64,000 bases of DNA, taken from Bradyrhizobium sp. BR 10289 (GTDB lineage Bacteria; Pseudomonadota; Alphaproteobacteria; Rhizobiales; Xanthobacteraceae). Made by a program: the position numbers and the translations under genes. Of the stretch, positions 24,901 to 34,827 are shown one piece after another. The stretch is from the NCBI RefSeq assembly GCF_019455385.1, contig NZ_JACOFR010000019.1:1-64000 (forward strand). The letters run 5' to 3'. The first letter of the stretch is position 1. Each line of letters starts with the position of its first letter. The notes under the pieces are model-generated. The model saw only the letters and a program-made list of their open reading frames with translations, made no database searches and was not told where the DNA came from.

Positions 24901-25781
24901 CGCAGATCTTCCTGGGGCCGAAAGGCGACGAGCTGCCGGTGGTCGAGTCGCTCGGGTTGTTCTACGAGTTCCGCGAGCTGACGCCGATCGGCCGCCGCGG
25001 CGACGAGCTGATCCGCCGTCTCGCCGACCGTCTCGCCTCGATCGACCTGCTCGATCAGGCCGCCGAGCTCCTGCAATACCAGGTCGACCACCGCCTCGAA
25101 GGTGCCGCGCGTGCCCAGGTCGCCGCGCGCCTGTCCATGATCTATCTTGCCAACCGCAAGCCCGACAAGGCGATCACGGCGCTGCGCGCGAGCCGCATCA
25201 GCGATCTCTCCGGCGAGCTCCGGCAGCAGCGGCTGCTGCTGGAAGCACGCGCGCAGAGCGACGTCGGCCGTCACGACCTCGCGCTCGACATCGTCTCCAA
25301 TGTCGCCGGACGCGAGGTGCTTCGCCTGCGCTCCGACATCTTCTGGGCGGCGCGGCGCTGGCGCGAATCCGCCGAGCAGATCGAGCTCTATTACGGCGAC
25401 CGTTTTCGCGATTTCAAACCGCTGAATGCCGTGGAGAAGAGCGACATCATCCGCGCTGCGGTCGGCTATGCGCTTGCCGACGACTCGATCGGGCTGTCGC
25501 GCTTCCGCGAGAAATACGCGCCGCTGATGAGCGAGAGCGCCGACCGTCTCGCCTTCGACATCGCCAGCAAGCCGGCGGCGGCCTCGAGCGCCGAATTCGC
25601 CGAGATCGCCAAGCTCGCCGCCAGCGTCGACACGCTCGACGGCTTCCTGCGCGAGATGAAGCAGCGCTTCCCCGACGCCAGCGCCCGCGCCCCGGGCGCT
25701 CCGCAGGCCAAGGACGAAACCGATCACACCGGTTCGCTGCCCACGATCCCCGTCGTGCGCCAGATCAAGATGACGCGCTAG
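21990..25781 (+). CDS. Giant secreted TPR protein of the motility operon
   Basis: A 1263-residue protein. The first membrane-like stretch, ASVLAACLLIGFGAPVRA at about residues 53 to 70, looks like a signal peptide, so most of the protein should be periplasmic. Residues 75 to 330 form beta-rich repeats; residues 330 to 450 are low complexity, rich in K, E, A and P; the rest is helical and TPR-like with repeats such as ALAYARQGKWADAREKFKNV. The TTG at 21990 gives an oddly long N-terminus; ATG at 22059 with CGGAAG upstream may be the real start. It follows motE by 25 bases, so a motor or envelope role is likely but unproven. Confidence 0.8.
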   Translation: MAKPTFEGIGRHQLPAWTAEPEDMPPMAREAAAGFVSRARALARGLPRHVRSASVLAACLLIGFGAPVRAADAIRGEASFSSGGGFARLVIKLGEDVPSEVTTAGSILVIRFDRPVDVPVDRVPEGAPDYVNSARRDPDGGAIRLSLARRVTVNTMNAGERTFIDLLPEGWKGPPPSLPMDVVKELAERARVAERALRAQRAAAETKKRPPIRVRASIQPTFVRFVFEMPDGVGVSSVLNEQKLTLAFNANLSFDLADAVVAAPPNVASIKQKADIDQTNVEIALIGDSDVHSFRDDKNYVVDVSYQPDKGKMAATAESLMAQAKPAAPGHGPAPAADKPAAEKKDAHREIAPPTSETIAREAKIEVKPEAKSEAPVAIPAAEAPKPAPAPVAEAPKEVAKETAKPAPAVAEVPKEVVKEAPKEPVKEAAKEPVKAAPAEMPAPVAPQVPIASVDARRDSDGLRVTFPLQVSTPAAAFRRGDTVWLVFDTPKPIDVEAIRTKGGAMIGEVSRMPLEKGQAIRIRLTRPLVYSLTSEEVGKETNWLLTLADKIQATPLPLMMTRNITDPALANIAIPFANPGLLHKLTDPDAGDMLYVVTGQRPVRGFIKRQDLVDLSLLESAHGIAIRLNSDEVGVEVGSDKVILGKKGGLTLSPVDISAERAPTAVRPVFSPEGWRKGQSENFWERQSELVTAISAVEPAQRSLPRLDLAQFYMSRAMYHEAKAVTDLMLADPLNKEESGALIMHAIASILIGRPAQGLKDLANPVIGNSHDSQLWKALAYARQGKWADAREKFKNVEFAIASLPLDIQRIVTMDAMRASLEVKDYAGASKRRSELEVVGVSPEAAPGFAVLRGRLAEALGHDKDALDDYKFAVASNDRPAAAEAKQLEVALRQKRDEISKEDALRDLETLSMTWRGDSIEVKTLQMLAQLYAESGRYRDALTAARTATRLQPNAEASRQAQDLASDLFTQIFLGPKGDELPVVESLGLFYEFRELTPIGRRGDELIRRLADRLASIDLLDQAAELLQYQVDHRLEGAARAQVAARLSMIYLANRKPDKAITALRASRISDLSGELRQQRLLLEARAQSDVGRHDLALDIVSNVAGREVLRLRSDIFWAARRWRESAEQIELYYGDRFRDFKPLNAVEKSDIIRAAVGYALADDSIGLSRFREKYAPLMSESADRLAFDIASKPAAASSAEFAEIAKLAASVDTLDGFLREMKQRFPDASARAPGAPQAKDETDHTGSLPTIPVVRQIKMTR

Positions 25782-25859
25782 GAACTCTGCTACCTCCAGG
25801 CCTCTCGACAGGTGCCGCGCAAGGCGGCAACCTGATGTCCTTCATGCCGGGAGAAGACT

Positions 25860-26093
25860 ATGAGCAAGCCTGCCAAGACCGAAGCCGAACTCATCGCCAT
25901 GGCGCGCGCCGAATTGAAGGCCCATGTCGACGGCCCCGACCTCGCCATCTCCATCGTCCGCGACGGCGACAGCTGGGAGTTCCGCGCCGACGCCGATCAG
26001 ACGACGCGCGACCGCCCCGGTTTCCCTGAAAGTGTCGCGATGCTGGTCCAGATCGGCGATCATCTCAGCAAGCAGTATGATGTGAAGGGGTAG
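25860..26093 (+). CDS. Small conserved protein of unknown function
   Basis: A 77-residue acidic soluble protein. GGGAGAAGACT precedes the ATG at suitable spacing. It has a helical N-terminus (TEAELIAMARAELKAHV) followed by a strand pair ISIVRDGDSWEFRADAD and a last helix ending in QIGDHLSKQYDV. No family is recognised. It lies between the TPR gene and a repeat and shows no link to either. Confidence 0.7.
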   Translation: MSKPAKTEAELIAMARAELKAHVDGPDLAISIVRDGDSWEFRADADQTTRDRPGFPESVAMLVQIGDHLSKQYDVKG

Positions 26094-26152
26094 GGCTGGT
26101 TTCTGCCGGCGTCCCTCCGCGCAAAGCGCGGCCCGACTGGTCGCCTCATTCT

Positions 26153-26270
26153 CCGTCATTGCGAGCGCAGCGACATGTCCGCCGTAGCTCTAGCGAAGGC
26201 GGAAGCAATCCGGAATTTTCTGCGGAAGCAGTCTGGATTGCTTCGTCGCAAGGGCTCCTCGCAATGACGG
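26153..26270. repeat. Dispersed palindromic repeat (GTCATTGCGAG type), copy 1
   Basis: It begins CCGTCATTGCGAGCGCAGCG and ends CTCGCAATGACGG, with an inner GGAAGCAATCC / GGATTGCTTC pair. The same element is found at 35909 and 37437. It fills the gap before the convergent fliP gene. Confidence 0.85.
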
Positions 26271-26336
26271 GGAGGGGGCGGAAGGGGTGTCGCTGGGGCG
26301 GAGAGGATGCGTAGCGTTTGCTCTCGCTGGCCTTGG

Positions 26337-27095
26337 TTATCCCCCGTAGCTCTGCACCAGGCTGCCCGCCACCAGCGACCAGCCGTCGACCAGCACGAAG
26401 AAGATCAGCTTGAACGGCAGCGAGATCGTTGCGGGTGGCAGCATCATCATGCCCATCGACATCAGGACCGAGGCGACGACAAGGTCGATGATCAGGAAGG
26501 GCAGGAACAACAGGAAGCCGATTTCGAAAGCGCGCTTCAGCTCGGAGATCATGAAGGCGGGGACGAGGATGCGGAGCGCGAGCTCGTCGGGGGTGGCCGG
26601 CGGCGCTTCGCCGGAGAGGTCCAGGAACAGCTTGAGGTCCTTCTCGCGCACGTTCTTCTGCATGAAGCCGCGCAAGGGGACGGAGGCGCGCTGGAGCGCG
26701 TCCTCGACGCTGATCTGATTGGCGACGAGCGGGCGGATGCCTTCGTCATAGGACTTTTGCAGGACCGGCCCCATCACGAAGAAGGTGAGGAACATCGCCA
26801 GCGCAATGATCACCGAGTTCGGCGGCGCGGTCGCCGTGCCCATCGCGGTGCGGAGCAACGACAGCACGACCACGATCCGCGTGAACGATGTCATCATGAT
26901 CAGGATCGACGGCGCGATCGACAGCACGGTCAGCAGCGCGATCAGCTGGATCGCACGTTCGGTGACGCCGCCGCCACCAGCGCCGCCGCCGAGATTGATG
27001 CTGATGTCCTGCGCATGCGCAGGCATCGCCAGCAGCGCGGCGCCGATCAGACTGAAGGAAAAAACTACTCTACGCGGGAGGGCCGGCAGTCTCAC
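26337..27095 (-). CDS. fliP: Flagellar export gate protein FliP
   Basis: A 252-residue export-gate protein. It has a cleavable signal peptide ending AMPAHAQD, then four membrane segments, with the family signature SIAPSILIMMTSFTRIVVVL and the late FLLFLPFLIIDLVVASVLMS. It forms the core channel with FliQ and FliR. The GTG start overlaps the fliO stop (GTGA), so the pair is coupled. Its partners fliQ and fliR lie on the other strand, 2.6 kb away across the divergent promoter region. Confidence 0.97.
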   Translation of the reverse strand: MRLPALPRRVVFSFSLIGAALLAMPAHAQDISINLGGGAGGGGVTERAIQLIALLTVLSIAPSILIMMTSFTRIVVVLSLLRTAMGTATAPPNSVIIALAMFLTFFVMGPVLQKSYDEGIRPLVANQISVEDALQRASVPLRGFMQKNVREKDLKLFLDLSGEAPPATPDELALRILVPAFMISELKRAFEIGFLLFLPFLIIDLVVASVLMSMGMMMLPPATISLPFKLIFFVLVDGWSLVAGSLVQSYGG

Positions 27096-28066
27096 GAAGA
27101 CGGCTTCGGACGGCCGAGCAACGAGGCCATCTCGTCTTCGAGATTCTCAAAGCTGGTCTTTTCCGCGGCGGGTTTCGGAGGCGGCGCGGGTGGCGCCGGC
27201 GGCTCGCTACGTGCGGCGCGCGGGGGAGCGGACGGGGGCTCCGGCGCAACCGGTGGCGCAATCGTTTCGCCGGCCGGGCGGCGTAGCGCTGCCTCCAGCC
27301 GCTGCGCCATTTCGGCAAGATTTTGCTCGGCGTTCGAAGGCGTGGCGGCGGCGGGAGCCGGCGGCGGAACGGGCGGAGCCGGCGGCACGGGCGGAGGAGG
27401 CGGCGCGGCTGCGCGCTCAGCGCGCACCGGCGGGACTTTCACCGGCTCGCTCGTGCGCGGTGGACGCGGCATCAGCGGCGGTTCGGGGCGGGCGACGCGC
27501 GGCGGCAGCGGCTCAGGCCGCAACTCGCGCTCGGGACGCGGCGCCAGCGGCTCGGGTGTAAACCCACCCAGCGACGGCTCGCTACGGCGCTCGGCCAGAG
27601 CAGGCGCGGGCCGGCGGACCTCGTCGGCGAAGGACGGGCGTGCGGGCCGCGGCGGCGGCTCGGGCATCTGCGGCTCGGGATGGTCGAGCAGCTCGGGACG
27701 GGGGGCTTCATCGGCCCAGCCGCCGGCATCGGGCATCGGGGCAAGGCGCGGCGGCTCGGCGGCGCTGGGACGCTGGGGAAGCTGGTCGCGCCCCGGCGCG
27801 GCGCGAACGATGTTGGGCTCGACGACGATGTCGGTGGGGCCGCCGATCATCAGCAGATGCTCGACATTGTCACGCCGGACCAGCACCAGGCGCCGACGGC
27901 CATCGACCGCGGCGGCATCGATCACCGCAAGGCGAGGCATCCGGCCGCGCTGGGTGTTAGCGCCGAGCCGCGTGTTGGCGAATCGGCGCACCAGCCAAGC
28001 GGCAAGGCCGATCAACGCCAGAACGACGATGAACGCGACAATGAAGGTGATAGGGCTACCGTTCAT
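27092..28066 (-). CDS. fliO: FliO-type flagellar biosynthesis protein with long proline-rich tail
   Basis: A 324-residue FliO. The conserved part is short: one membrane segment (ITFIVAFIVVLALIGLAAWL, about residues 6 to 25) and the small domain with RLAVIDAAAVDGRRRLVLVR and HLLMIGGPTDIVVEP. Residues 90 to 310 are a proline/arginine/alanine-rich tail, probably disordered. FliO helps FliP assemble, and fliP follows directly with a 4-base overlap. The ATG at 28066 is used; a TTG 5 codons upstream is less likely. Confidence 0.88.
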   Translation of the reverse strand: MNGSPITFIVAFIVVLALIGLAAWLVRRFANTRLGANTQRGRMPRLAVIDAAAVDGRRRLVLVRRDNVEHLLMIGGPTDIVVEPNIVRAAPGRDQLPQRPSAAEPPRLAPMPDAGGWADEAPRPELLDHPEPQMPEPPPRPARPSFADEVRRPAPALAERRSEPSLGGFTPEPLAPRPERELRPEPLPPRVARPEPPLMPRPPRTSEPVKVPPVRAERAAAPPPPPVPPAPPVPPPAPAAATPSNAEQNLAEMAQRLEAALRRPAGETIAPPVAPEPPSAPPRAARSEPPAPPAPPPKPAAEKTSFENLEDEMASLLGRPKPSS

Positions 28067-28162
28067 ACTAGTCCCCGGCAAATGGCGCTTCTTTCGTGCC
28101 CATGGTCAGATGCGCCAACCACCGGCGTAGGATGCCCCAAACTGCGATTTCTTAACGTCCCG

Positions 28163-28177
28163 CGGCAAGTTTTGCCG
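28163..28177. promoter_or_regulatory. Perfect palindrome upstream of fliO
   Basis: CGGCA-AGTTT-TGCCG is a 5+5 perfect palindrome 97 bases before the fliO start, of the same form as at 9764. It is the nearer of two such motifs in the 352-base region between fliO and flgB. Confidence 0.5.
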
Positions 28178-28333
28178 TCCCCAACTCTTAATAACCTATG
28201 AATCGCTCGATCCAAAACGACTTCTTGGCCTGCGCATGCGCCGCCAAGCGGTTGGGTTAATGCCGCTTTTGGGAGCGTAGAATCACGGGGCACGACCTCG
28301 TGTTCCGCCGGGGGACAGCCGCCCATGCGAGCC

Positions 28334-28372
28334 TTAACCACCTGTTAACCATACACGCGGCAAATTCTGCCT
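28334..28372. promoter_or_regulatory. CtrA box and half-palindrome upstream of flgB
   Basis: TTAA-CCACCTG-TTAAC (28334 to 28349) is a perfect match to the CtrA consensus TTAA-N7-TTAAC. Eight bases on, CGGCA-AATTC-TGCCT (28358 to 28372) matches the flagellar palindrome with one arm base changed. The flgB start is 46 bases further. This is the clearest double site in the window. Confidence 0.65.
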
Positions 28373-28418
28373 AGCTTCGGACCCCAAGGTCCGAGGCGAG
28401 GCGGAAGGAGCCGCGACG

Positions 28419-28823
28419 ATGTCCATCAACGACCTCCCGGTGCTGTCGGCGCTTCGCACCAAGATGCAGTGGCACCAGGAGCGCCAGCGCGTCCTGTCCG
28501 AGAACGTCTCGAACTCCGATACGCCCAAATTCCGGCCGCGCGACCTGGTCGAGCCCAAGCTCGACAAGACGGGCGCGGTCACGGGCTCGATGGGCCCGCT
28601 GAAGATGGCCGTCACCAGCGCCTCCCACATGACGCCCTCGGGCGCGGCCAGCGGATTCGACCAGAACAAGAATGCAGGCTTCGAGACCCGCCCCGCGGGC
28701 AACGCCGTCAATCTCGAAGAGGAGATGATGAAGGCCGCCAGCAACCAGATGGATTACGCCGCGGCGACCTCGCTCTATTCGAAGAGCCTGCACCTGCTCA
28801 AGACCGCGATCGGCAAGGGCTAG
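28419..28823 (+). CDS. flgB: Flagellar proximal rod protein FlgB
   Basis: A 134-residue proximal rod protein, the normal length. The signature is LSENVSNSDTPKFRPRDL near residues 28 to 45, and the C-terminus NQMDYAAATSLYSKSLHLLK is typical. It begins the operon flgB-flgC-fliE-fliQ-fliR-flhB. AAGGAGCC lies 7 bases before the ATG. Confidence 0.97.
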   Translation: MSINDLPVLSALRTKMQWHQERQRVLSENVSNSDTPKFRPRDLVEPKLDKTGAVTGSMGPLKMAVTSASHMTPSGAASGFDQNKNAGFETRPAGNAVNLEEEMMKAASNQMDYAAATSLYSKSLHLLKTAIGKG

Positions 28824-28838
28824 AGCTGGAGATAGATC

Positions 28839-29264
28839 ATGGCGAATGACAGCAGCGACTTTGCCCGCTCGATGGCGATTGCGACCTCGGGCCTGCGCGC
28901 GCAGGCCGGGCGCATGCGGGTGATCTCGGAAAACATCGCGAATGCGGATTCGACCGCGCAATCGGCTGGCGGCGATCCCTATAGGCGCAAGGTGCCGACT
29001 TTCTCTTCGGCGCTGGACCGCACGCTCGACGCGCAGGTCGTCACCCTCGGCCGGATCAAGCCCGACCAGTCGGATTTCCGCGTCAAGTACGAGCCGAACA
29101 ATCCGGCGGCGGATGCGGCCGGCAACGTCAAATATCCCAACGTGAACTCGGTGGTCGAGATGACCGACATGCGCGATGCGCAGCGGTCCTACGAGGCCAA
29201 TCTCAACATCATCAGTGCGACGCGCCGGATGATCCAGCGCACGCTCGACATTCTCAAGAGCTGA
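28839..29264 (+). CDS. flgC: Flagellar proximal rod protein FlgC
   Basis: A 141-residue proximal rod protein with AIATSGLRAQAGRMRVISEN and IANADST near the start, YEPNNPAADAAGNV in the middle and the C-terminal DMRDAQRSYEANLNIISATR. It follows flgB by 15 bases. With FlgB and FliE it forms the inner rod. Confidence 0.97.
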   Translation: MANDSSDFARSMAIATSGLRAQAGRMRVISENIANADSTAQSAGGDPYRRKVPTFSSALDRTLDAQVVTLGRIKPDQSDFRVKYEPNNPAADAAGNVKYPNVNSVVEMTDMRDAQRSYEANLNIISATRRMIQRTLDILKS

Positions 29265-29280
29265 ACAGGACATCTGAGCC

Positions 29281-29595
29281 ATGGCATCACCGTCAGTCGC
29301 CGCCAATGCTTATGCCAACCTCGCCCGCGTGCTGGAGAACACCGGCGCCGGTGCCGGCAAGGGCAGCGAAGCCAGCGGGCAGTCTTTCGCCTCGCTTTTG
29401 AAAGACGCCGTCGGCAGCGTCATGGAGTCCGGCCGCAAGTCGGATGCGCAGACGGTGGCAATGGCCGCCGGCAAGGCCAATGTGATGGACGTGGTGACGG
29501 CGGTCGCCGACACCGACGTTGCGGTGTCCACGCTGGTCTCGGTCCGCGACCGCGTGATCGCGGCGTATGAAGACATCATGAAGATGCCGATCTGA
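29281..29595 (+). CDS. fliE: Hook-basal body complex protein FliE
   Basis: A 104-residue FliE joining the MS ring to the rod. The C-terminal half has the family pattern ANVMDVVTAVADTDVAVSTL and a final VRDRVIAAYEDIMKMPI. It follows flgC by 16 bases. A palindromic repeat of about 100 bases separates it from fliQ. Confidence 0.95.
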   Translation: MASPSVAANAYANLARVLENTGAGAGKGSEASGQSFASLLKDAVGSVMESGRKSDAQTVAMAAGKANVMDVVTAVADTDVAVSTLVSVRDRVIAAYEDIMKMPI

Positions 29596-29602
29596 TTGGT
29601 CC

Positions 29603-29705
29603 TGTCATTCCGGGGCGCGCGCAGCGCGAGCCCGGAATCCATGGTGCCACCGACGATGTCGCGAGATGGATTCCGGGTTCTCGCTCCGCGAGCCCCGGGA
29701 ATGAC
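29603..29705. repeat. Dispersed palindromic repeat (GTCATTCCGGGG type)
   Basis: The ends TGTCATTCCGGGGC and CCCCGGGAATGACG are near inverted copies, with GGAATCCATGG and GATGGATTCCGGG inside. It sits within the operon between fliE and fliQ, where transcripts would carry it as a long hairpin. Confidence 0.8.
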
Positions 29706-29732
29706 GAAACAATTCACAGCGAGAATTCAAAA

Positions 29733-29996
29733 ATGACCGGACCGGAAACCCTCGACGTCGCCCGTGATGCGATCTGGACCATTGTGATCGTGTCGTCGCC
29801 GCTGATGGTGGTTGGCCTCGTGGTCGGCGTCATCGTGTCGCTGTTCCAGGCGCTCACGCAGATCCAGGAGCAGACGCTGATCTACGTGCCGAAGATCCTG
29901 GCCATCTTCGCCACGATGCTGCTCGCGCTACCGTTCATGGCCGACTCGCTGCACGCGCACATGCTGCGGATCTCGTCGCGAATCATCGGCGGCTGA
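29733..29996 (+). CDS. fliQ: Flagellar export gate protein FliQ
   Basis: An 87-residue export-gate protein with two membrane segments (IVIVSSPLMVVGLVVGVIVS and a second around ILAIFATMLLALPFM). The loop has LFQALTQIQEQTL, the family's most conserved part. It lies 17 bases before fliR. Confidence 0.97.
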   Translation: MTGPETLDVARDAIWTIVIVSSPLMVVGLVVGVIVSLFQALTQIQEQTLIYVPKILAIFATMLLALPFMADSLHAHMLRISSRIIGG

Positions 29997-30013
29997 GGCA
30001 CTATGCGCTCACC

Positions 30014-30784
30014 ATGCGCATCGACGTCTCGCTGCTGCCGGCGCTCGCCGCTTCCTTCATGCTCGCCTTCGCCCGGGTCGGCGCGATGGTGATGCTGCTG
30101 CCGGGTCTCGGCGAGACCAATATTCCGACGCGCATCAAACTGTCGATCGCGCTGTTGCTGACGCTGATCATCCTGCCGCTGCATCGGGGAGCCTACAATG
30201 TCGACATGGGCTCGCTGGCGCCTCTGCTGGTTCTGATGCTCCATGAGATCGTGATCGGCATCGTGCTGGGAGCGACCGCGCGCGTGACGCTGTCGGCGCT
30301 GCAGGTCGCAGGCGCCGTCATCGCACAGCAGATGGGGCTCGGTTTCGTCACCTCGGTCGATCCGACACAGGGACAACAGGGCGTGCTGGTCGGCAACTTC
30401 CTGACCATGCTGGGCGTGACGCTGCTGTTTGCCACCGACAGCCATCATCTGGTGATCGCGGCGCTGAACGACAGCTACACGATCTTCTCGCCGGGCGAGA
30501 CCGTGTCGAGCGGCGATGTCGCTGCGCTCGCGACGCGTGCCTTCGCCGCCGCGTTCCGGCTCGGCCTGCAGCTCTCCGGGCCATTTCTGGTGTTCGGCCT
30601 CGTCTTCAACATCGGGCTTGGGGTGCTGGCGCGGCTGATGCCGCAGATGCAGGTCTATTTCGTCGGCGTGCCGCTCTCGATCTTCGCCGGTTTCCTGGTG
30701 CTCGCCGTGGTGCTCACCGCGATGATGGGCACCTACCTGGATTACTTCATCGGTGTGATGCACCAGATGATGCCGCTGAAATAA
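30014..30784 (+). CDS. fliR: Flagellar export gate protein FliR
   Basis: A 256-residue export-gate protein with six apparent membrane segments. Family features include FARVGAMVMLLPGLGETNIP at the start and QQMGLGFVTSVDPTQGQQG in the middle. It completes the FliPQR channel together with the fliP gene on the opposite strand. Confidence 0.96.
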   Translation: MRIDVSLLPALAASFMLAFARVGAMVMLLPGLGETNIPTRIKLSIALLLTLIILPLHRGAYNVDMGSLAPLLVLMLHEIVIGIVLGATARVTLSALQVAGAVIAQQMGLGFVTSVDPTQGQQGVLVGNFLTMLGVTLLFATDSHHLVIAALNDSYTIFSPGETVSSGDVAALATRAFAAAFRLGLQLSGPFLVFGLVFNIGLGVLARLMPQMQVYFVGVPLSIFAGFLVLAVVLTAMMGTYLDYFIGVMHQMMPLK

Positions 30785-30793
30785 GAGGGATCG

Positions 30794-31873
30794 ATGGCGG
30801 AAGACAACGATCCGGAGAGTCAAACAGAAGACCCGACACAAAAGCGGCTCGACGAGGCGCTCGAACGCGGCGACGTTGCGAAGAGCCAGGAGATCAACAC
30901 CTGGTTCATGATCGCGGGCGGCACGCTGGTGGTCTCGACCTTCTCGGGCTCGGTCGGGAGCGGGCTGGTGACGCCGATGCGGAACCTGCTCGCCAATTCC
31001 TGGATGATCAAGACCGACGGCAAGGCTCTGCTCGCGCTGATGCAGCAGATCGAGTTTGCCGTGCTCGCCGCGATCGGCGTGCCCCTGTTGATGCTGGTTC
31101 TGGCGGCCATTGCCGGCAACATGCTCCAGCACCGCCTGGTGTGGTCGGCCGAATCCCTCAAGCCCAAATTCAGCAAGCTATCGCCGCTCGAGGGTTTCAA
31201 GCGCATCTTCGGCAAGCAGGCGGCCGCGAATTTCCTCAAGGGTCTCGGCAAGCTGATCGTGCTCGGCGTGGTCATGACCACGATCCTCTGGCCGGAGCGG
31301 CATCGCATGGAGGCGATGGTCAAGCTCGACCCCGCAGCCATGCTCGGTGCCACCACCAGCCTGACCGTCCATCTGCTCGGCGCGGTGGTCGCGGCGCTCG
31401 CCATCATCGCGATCGGCGACTATTTCTTCCAGTATCGCAGCTGGTTCCAGCGGCAGAAGATGTCGCTCCAGGAGATCAAGGAAGAGTTCAAGCAGTCCGA
31501 AGGCGACCCCCACATCAAGGGCAAGCTCCGGCAATTGCGCCAGCAGCGATCCAAGAAGCGCATGATGGCGGCGGTTCCCAAGGCGTCCGTGATCATCACC
31601 AACCCGACCCACTATTCGGTGGCGTTGTCCTACGAGCGCGGCATGTCGGCGCCGATTTGCGTCGCCAAGGGCGTCGACAACCTCGCTTTCAAGATCCGGG
31701 AGATCGCGCGCGCGCACGACATCCCGATCGTCGAGAACGTGCCGCTGGCGCGCGCGCTCTACGCCACCGTCGACATCGACCAGGAAATCCCGACCGAGCA
31801 CTATCATGCGGTCGCCGAGGTCATCGGCTACGTCATGCGGCTGAAACAGGGTTTCCGCGCCGGGCGCGGCTGA
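30794..31873 (+). CDS. flhB: Flagellar export switch protein FlhB
   Basis: A 359-residue export switch. Four membrane segments occupy roughly residues 35 to 215, followed by the cytoplasmic domain with the self-cleavage motif NPTH at about residues 270 to 273 (ITNPTHYSVALSYERG). Cleavage between N and P changes substrate specificity from rod/hook to filament. The N-terminus ESQTEDPTQKRLDEALERGD is the standard opening. It ends the operon; cckA starts 155 bases later. Confidence 0.98.
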   Translation: MAEDNDPESQTEDPTQKRLDEALERGDVAKSQEINTWFMIAGGTLVVSTFSGSVGSGLVTPMRNLLANSWMIKTDGKALLALMQQIEFAVLAAIGVPLLMLVLAAIAGNMLQHRLVWSAESLKPKFSKLSPLEGFKRIFGKQAAANFLKGLGKLIVLGVVMTTILWPERHRMEAMVKLDPAAMLGATTSLTVHLLGAVVAALAIIAIGDYFFQYRSWFQRQKMSLQEIKEEFKQSEGDPHIKGKLRQLRQQRSKKRMMAAVPKASVIITNPTHYSVALSYERGMSAPICVAKGVDNLAFKIREIARAHDIPIVENVPLARALYATVDIDQEIPTEHYHAVAEVIGYVMRLKQGFRAGRG

Positions 31874-32028
31874 CCCCCCCGAAAAGCAACGGAAATGGCC
31901 GTAATCTGGGAATCAGCGTACCTTTCACCCCCTGCTGCCCTTGCGCCTGCGGGGCCTCATGAGGCAGGGAAGGCCCTGCGCGCGCGGCAGCGCGTTGATT
32001 CTCTGTCGACAGGCTGCGCCAGCTCGAG

Positions 32029-34614
<2,586 letters not shown>

Positions 34615-34827
34615 GGCGGCATTCCGCCGCCGCGTTCTCCGCTATCCCGCCGGTAACGGGCGACCCTCGTTCCCTCGCGGATCCGGCCAAACCCCCGTCA
34701 AATATGGGCTTTTGCCACATCCCCGCGACTGAGGGCCGCAGCCACAAGTTCCGAAACCGTCTTCACTTTTCGGGAAGTCTGCCCATCTTAGGGGCACGTC
34801 CCCATGCCGGGGATTTGGGAAACGCAC

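Noticed and set aside
21975..25727. A 1250-codon open frame on the minus strand opposite the TPR gene
   Set aside because: Its product is rich in R, G, H, D and L as expected for an antisense shadow of a GC-rich gene. It has no family motif, and the plus-strand frame has a signal peptide and TPR-like repeats.
26153..26270. Insertion sequence for the repeated palindromes
   Set aside because: The elements are 100 to 160 bases with no transposase frame and are better described as dispersed palindromic repeats.
31874..32028. CtrA box before cckA
   Set aside because: No TTAA-N7-TTAA match was found in this gap.
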